A DNA stretch of 64,000 bases. It comes from an uncultured Kiloniellaceae bacterium. Lineage in GTDB: Bacteria > Pseudomonadota > Alphaproteobacteria > Kiloniellales > Kiloniellaceae. The position numbers and the translations under genes were made by a program. This document shows, piece after piece, positions 61,563 through 64,000 of this stretch. The first letter of the stretch is position 1. Each line of letters starts with the position of its first letter. The stretch lies in contig CANLSF010000001.1 in the NCBI GenBank assembly GCA_947493695.1, forward strand, positions 1-64,000, written 5' to 3'. Below the pieces are notes generated by a model. That model was given only the letters and a program-made list of their open reading frames with translations. It ran no database searches and had not been told where the DNA came from.

Positions 61563-63131
61563 ATGATCATGCCCAACAGAGAGCCGGCTCTTCAAATCGT
61601 CTGGTTCAAGCGCGATCTGCGCATCGAAGACCACCGTCCGCTTGCCAAAGCCGCGGCCAGAGGGCCTGTGTTGCCGCTGGCCGTGATCGAACCGGAGCTC
61701 TGGCAACAAGCGGACATGTCAGGCCGTCAGTGGGCTTTTGCAGCAGAGTGTCTTTATGAGCTGCAAGAGTCTCTCGCAGCTCTTGGGCAGCCTCTCATTG
61801 TTCGGACTGGCCGCATCACCGAAGTCTTGGATGAAATTGCGCGCGTCCACACCATCGCAGCGCTCTGGTCTCACGAGGAAACCGGTAATCTCTGGACGTT
61901 TGAGCGCGACAAGCAGGTCGACACCTGGTGTCGTGCCGCCGGTGTCCCCTGGTACCAGGAGCGTCAAAGCGGCGTGATACGCCGCCTGAAGTCCAGGGAT
62001 GGCTGGGCACGACGCTGGGACAGCTTTATGGCTGAAGCCGCCGCCGCGGCTCCAGCTCTACTGCAGCCTCTCTCGGGGTTCGAACCCGGAGACATACCGA
62101 GTGCCGGCGAAATTGGTGTGACCCCGGACGTCTGCCCCGCGCGACAGAACGGGGGACGCCGGAATGGTTTAGAACGGCTCGACAGTTTTCTCCACGACCG
62201 GGGCGAACCCTACCGGACCGCAATGTCGAGCCCCTTGACCGCTTTTCAGGCCTGTTCCCGGCTTTCGCCTCATCTGGCCTGGGGCAGCCTCTCGCCGCGC
62301 GAGATTGCGCAGGCCACCTGGGCCAGGCAGCGCGCACTGAAGACTGCGCCAAAAGGCACCACCGGCTCGTGGCGCGGCGCGCTCAGTTCCTTCACAGGAC
62401 GCCTGCATTGGCACTGCCACTTCATGCAGAAGCTGGAGGATGAGCCGGACCTGGAAGTCACGAATCTGCACCGGGCCTACGATGAATTGCGCCCGAAGGA
62501 GCCCGACACGGCGAGACTCGCCGCCTGGCAAAAGGGCGAGACCGGCCTGCCCTTTGTCGACGCCTGTATGCGTGCGCTGGCCGCGAGTGGCTGGATGAAT
62601 TTTCGCATGCGCGCCATGCTGATGGCAGTTGCCAGCCAACATCTCTGGCTGGACTGGCGTAAGCCGGGCGAACATCTGGCGCGCCTCTTCACCGACTATG
62701 AGCCGGGCATCCACTGGCCGCAGGTTCAAATGCAGTCAGGCACGACAGGCATCAACACGGTACGGATCTATAATCCGGTCAAGCAAGGGCACGATCAGGA
62801 TCCGGACGGCAGCTTTACCCGCCGCTGGCTGCCGGAACTTGCGGAGATTCCAGATGTGGCGCTTCAAGAGCCCTGGAAGTGGGACGGCGCAGATCGGGTC
62901 CTGGGCAAGCATTATCCCTTTCCGATCATCGATCATCTGTCAGCCGCAAAGGAAGCGCGCCAAAAAGTATGGGCGCTGCGGCGCGGACCCGCCTTCAGGG
63001 AAGCTGCGGACAAGATCCAGAACAAACACGGCAGCCGCAAAAGCGGCATTCCCAATACCGGGCGGAAATCCCGCAAGAAAGAAGATCCGGCTCAATTGAG
63101 CTTGCTGCCGAGTGAAGAGTCCCAGATATGA
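61563..63131 (+). CDS. Cryptochrome/photolyase family protein
   Basis: A 522-residue flavoprotein. The N-terminal photolyase domain starts IVWFKRDLRIEDHRPLAKAA. The FAD-binding part shows GETGLPFVDACMRALAASGWMNFRMRAMLMAVASQHL (seen as GLPFVDACMRALAASGWMN and FRMRAMLMAVASQHLWLDW) and the end of the pocket near YEPGIHWPQVQMQSG. It repairs UV-damaged DNA or senses light; the exact class is not clear from sequence alone. It overlaps the DUF2256 gene by ATGA. A second photolyase-type gene converges on the pair. Confidence 0.9.
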   Translation: MIMPNREPALQIVWFKRDLRIEDHRPLAKAAARGPVLPLAVIEPELWQQADMSGRQWAFAAECLYELQESLAALGQPLIVRTGRITEVLDEIARVHTIAALWSHEETGNLWTFERDKQVDTWCRAAGVPWYQERQSGVIRRLKSRDGWARRWDSFMAEAAAAAPALLQPLSGFEPGDIPSAGEIGVTPDVCPARQNGGRRNGLERLDSFLHDRGEPYRTAMSSPLTAFQACSRLSPHLAWGSLSPREIAQATWARQRALKTAPKGTTGSWRGALSSFTGRLHWHCHFMQKLEDEPDLEVTNLHRAYDELRPKEPDTARLAAWQKGETGLPFVDACMRALAASGWMNFRMRAMLMAVASQHLWLDWRKPGEHLARLFTDYEPGIHWPQVQMQSGTTGINTVRIYNPVKQGHDQDPDGSFTRRWLPELAEIPDVALQEPWKWDGADRVLGKHYPFPIIDHLSAAKEARQKVWALRRGPAFREAADKIQNKHGSRKSGIPNTGRKSRKKEDPAQLSLLPSEESQI

Positions 63132-63277
63132 AGCAACGCAAAAAAGCGGACCTCCCCAGCAAGGTCTGCCCGATCTGCGAACGCAGTTTTACCTGGCGCA
63201 AAAAGTGGACAAAGGACTGGGACCAGGTCCGCTATTGCTCGGAGCGTTGCCGTCGCAGCCCTAAAAATCAGGCGTAA
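63128..63277 (+). CDS. DUF2256 zinc-ribbon peptide
   Basis: A 49-residue basic peptide with CPICERSFTWRKKW and YCSERCRR, four cysteines that fit a zinc ribbon, the DUF2256 family. DUF2256 genes are typical neighbours of cryptochrome/photolyase genes. Its ATG overlaps the photolyase stop codon, so translation is coupled. Function unknown; nucleic acid binding or partner of the photolyase is possible. Confidence 0.93.
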   Translation: MKQRKKADLPSKVCPICERSFTWRKKWTKDWDQVRYCSERCRRSPKNQA

Positions 63278-63283
63278 CTCAGA

Positions 63284-64000
63284 TCAAGCCGCCGTCTCGG
63301 GTGAGGTCTTGACCGCCTCATAGCCCGCAAGCGCCGCAGCGCGGGCTGTAGCGTGATCGACGATCGGCTTCGGGTAATCTTGGCCCAACCTGATACCGGC
63401 GGCGGCCAGTTCCAGGTCGGTCATCTCAAAGGGCGCATGGATAGACTTGTTGTCCAGATCCGACAGCTCGGGACAGAAGCGCCGCACGTAAATCCCGTCC
63501 GGATCGAACTTCCGGCCCTGGGTCATGGGATTGAAGATCCGGAAATAGGGGGCCGCGTCCGCACCGCTTCCTGCCACCCACTGCCAGCTCGCCGAGTTGT
63601 TCGCGAGATCCGCATCCAGCAGCGTGTCGCGGAACCAGGCCTCGCCGTGTTTCCAATGCAGGCGCAGATGCTTGATCAGGAAGCTGGCCACCACCATCCG
63701 CACCCGATTGTGCATGTAGCCGGTCTGCCAGAGCTCGCGCATACCCGCATCGACGATGGGATAGCCGGTCATCCCGCGCTGCCAGGCTCGCAGGTCCTCT
63801 GCGCTCTCCCGCCAGGGATAGTTGTCGAAGGCCGGGCGCCAGTTCTTATCGGGCAGGCTCGGGAAGTGATAAAGCAGGTGATGTGAGAACTCGCGCCAGC
63901 CCACCTCGCTCAGAAACTTCCCGGCGTCCTTGCTTATCTCCGGGCAGCCTTCTTCCAGAAAGCGGGTGCGCGCCCAGATCTGTCGCGGCGAGATCTCACC
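63284..64000 (-). CDS. Deoxyribodipyrimidine photolyase, C-terminal part
   Basis: The last 238 codons of a photolyase; the N-terminus lies beyond the right edge and the frame is open to the end. The FAD and DNA-binding part shows GWREFSHHLLYHFPSLP, GMTGYPIVDAGMRELWQTGYMHNRVRM (as GYPIVDAGMRELWQTGYMH and NRVRMVVASFLIKHL), and DADLANNSASWQWVAGSGADAAPYFRIFNP. These match class I CPD photolyases. Light-dependent repair of pyrimidine dimers is expected. It converges on the DUF2256 gene with a gap of six bases. Confidence 0.93.
   Translation of the reverse strand, partial: GEISPRQIWARTRFLEEGCPEISKDAGKFLSEVGWREFSHHLLYHFPSLPDKNWRPAFDNYPWRESAEDLRAWQRGMTGYPIVDAGMRELWQTGYMHNRVRMVVASFLIKHLRLHWKHGEAWFRDTLLDADLANNSASWQWVAGSGADAAPYFRIFNPMTQGRKFDPDGIYVRRFCPELSDLDNKSIHAPFEMTDLELAAAGIRLGQDYPKPIVDHATARAAALAGYEAVKTSPETAA

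Noticed and set aside
1-64000. CRISPR array, insertion sequence or prophage
   Set aside because: I found no regularly spaced repeats, transposase, integrase, recombinase or phage structural gene. The one PGDYG-like small gene is not enough to suggest a prophage.

Overview
The window is about 64 kb of fairly GC-rich DNA with dense, mostly compact bacterial operons. The gene content suggests a free-living, probably marine or saline, respiratory alphaproteobacterium of the Rhodospirillales type. The signs are a complete cbb3 oxidase operon (ccoNOQP-ccoGHIS), a FixJ-type two-component system, a Crp/Fnr regulator with the alphaproteobacterial C-x2-C-x7-C cluster, TRAP transporters, and taurine, cysteate and guanidine catabolism. 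The lineage is an inference from gene content only. I see no phage, insertion sequence, CRISPR array, rRNA or tRNA.

Layout. 1-2.4 kb: taurine catabolism (tauX-tauY-xsc, minus strand, xsc cut by the window edge). 2.7-9.9 kb: a cytochrome P460-like protein, an AhpD-like peroxidase divergent from a TetR regulator with three matching palindromes between them, small unknown proteins, a LysR regulator, a single-domain globin, a PuuB-like FAD oxidase and a Stv-like protein. 10-23.3 kb: a microaerobic block with a P-type cation ATPase, a universal stress protein, a DUF2189 membrane protein and the cbb3 oxidase operon. 23.7-32 kb: an envelope and signalling block (FecR protein, OmpA lipoproteins, AsmA, Pmp3-like peptide, lone receiver, FixJ-like regulator, CHASE2 histidine kinase). 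32.3-43 kb: an Fnr-type regulator, a TAXI-type TRAP transporter, a VOC protein, an ECF42-like sigma factor with its YCII partner, and two TPR proteins. 43-48.9 kb: a TRAP transporter, a hydrolase and a PLP enzyme best read as L-cysteate sulfo-lyase, divergent from a LysR gene. 49-56.3 kb: another LysR gene, a secreted CMD protein, a DUF1127 protein, a YceI-cytochrome c fusion, an odd cupredoxin, and hemN. 56.3-61.3 kb: a guanidine utilisation operon. 61.5-64 kb: two photolyase-family genes and a DUF2256 peptide.

How the genes work together. Four Fnr/FixK-type boxes (TTGAy-N4-rTCAA) lie upstream of ccoN, between the stress protein and the DUF2189 gene, upstream of fnr, and upstream of hemN. 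They point to one low-oxygen regulon that covers the terminal oxidase, its assembly genes, anaerobic haem synthesis and fnr itself. The taurine and cysteate genes both end in sulfite release, so the organism seems equipped to use organosulfonates.

The most notable locus is at 56.4-61.3 kb on the minus strand. A good match to the guanidine-I (ykkC) riboswitch precedes an ABC importer, a ureohydrolase that looks like the nickel-dependent guanidine hydrolase GdmH, a protein with 16 histidines in its first 43 residues, and a small HPGDH-containing membrane protein. I read this as guanidine uptake and hydrolysis with its own metal-handling factors. The last two proteins are candidates for an undescribed nickel-delivery pair.
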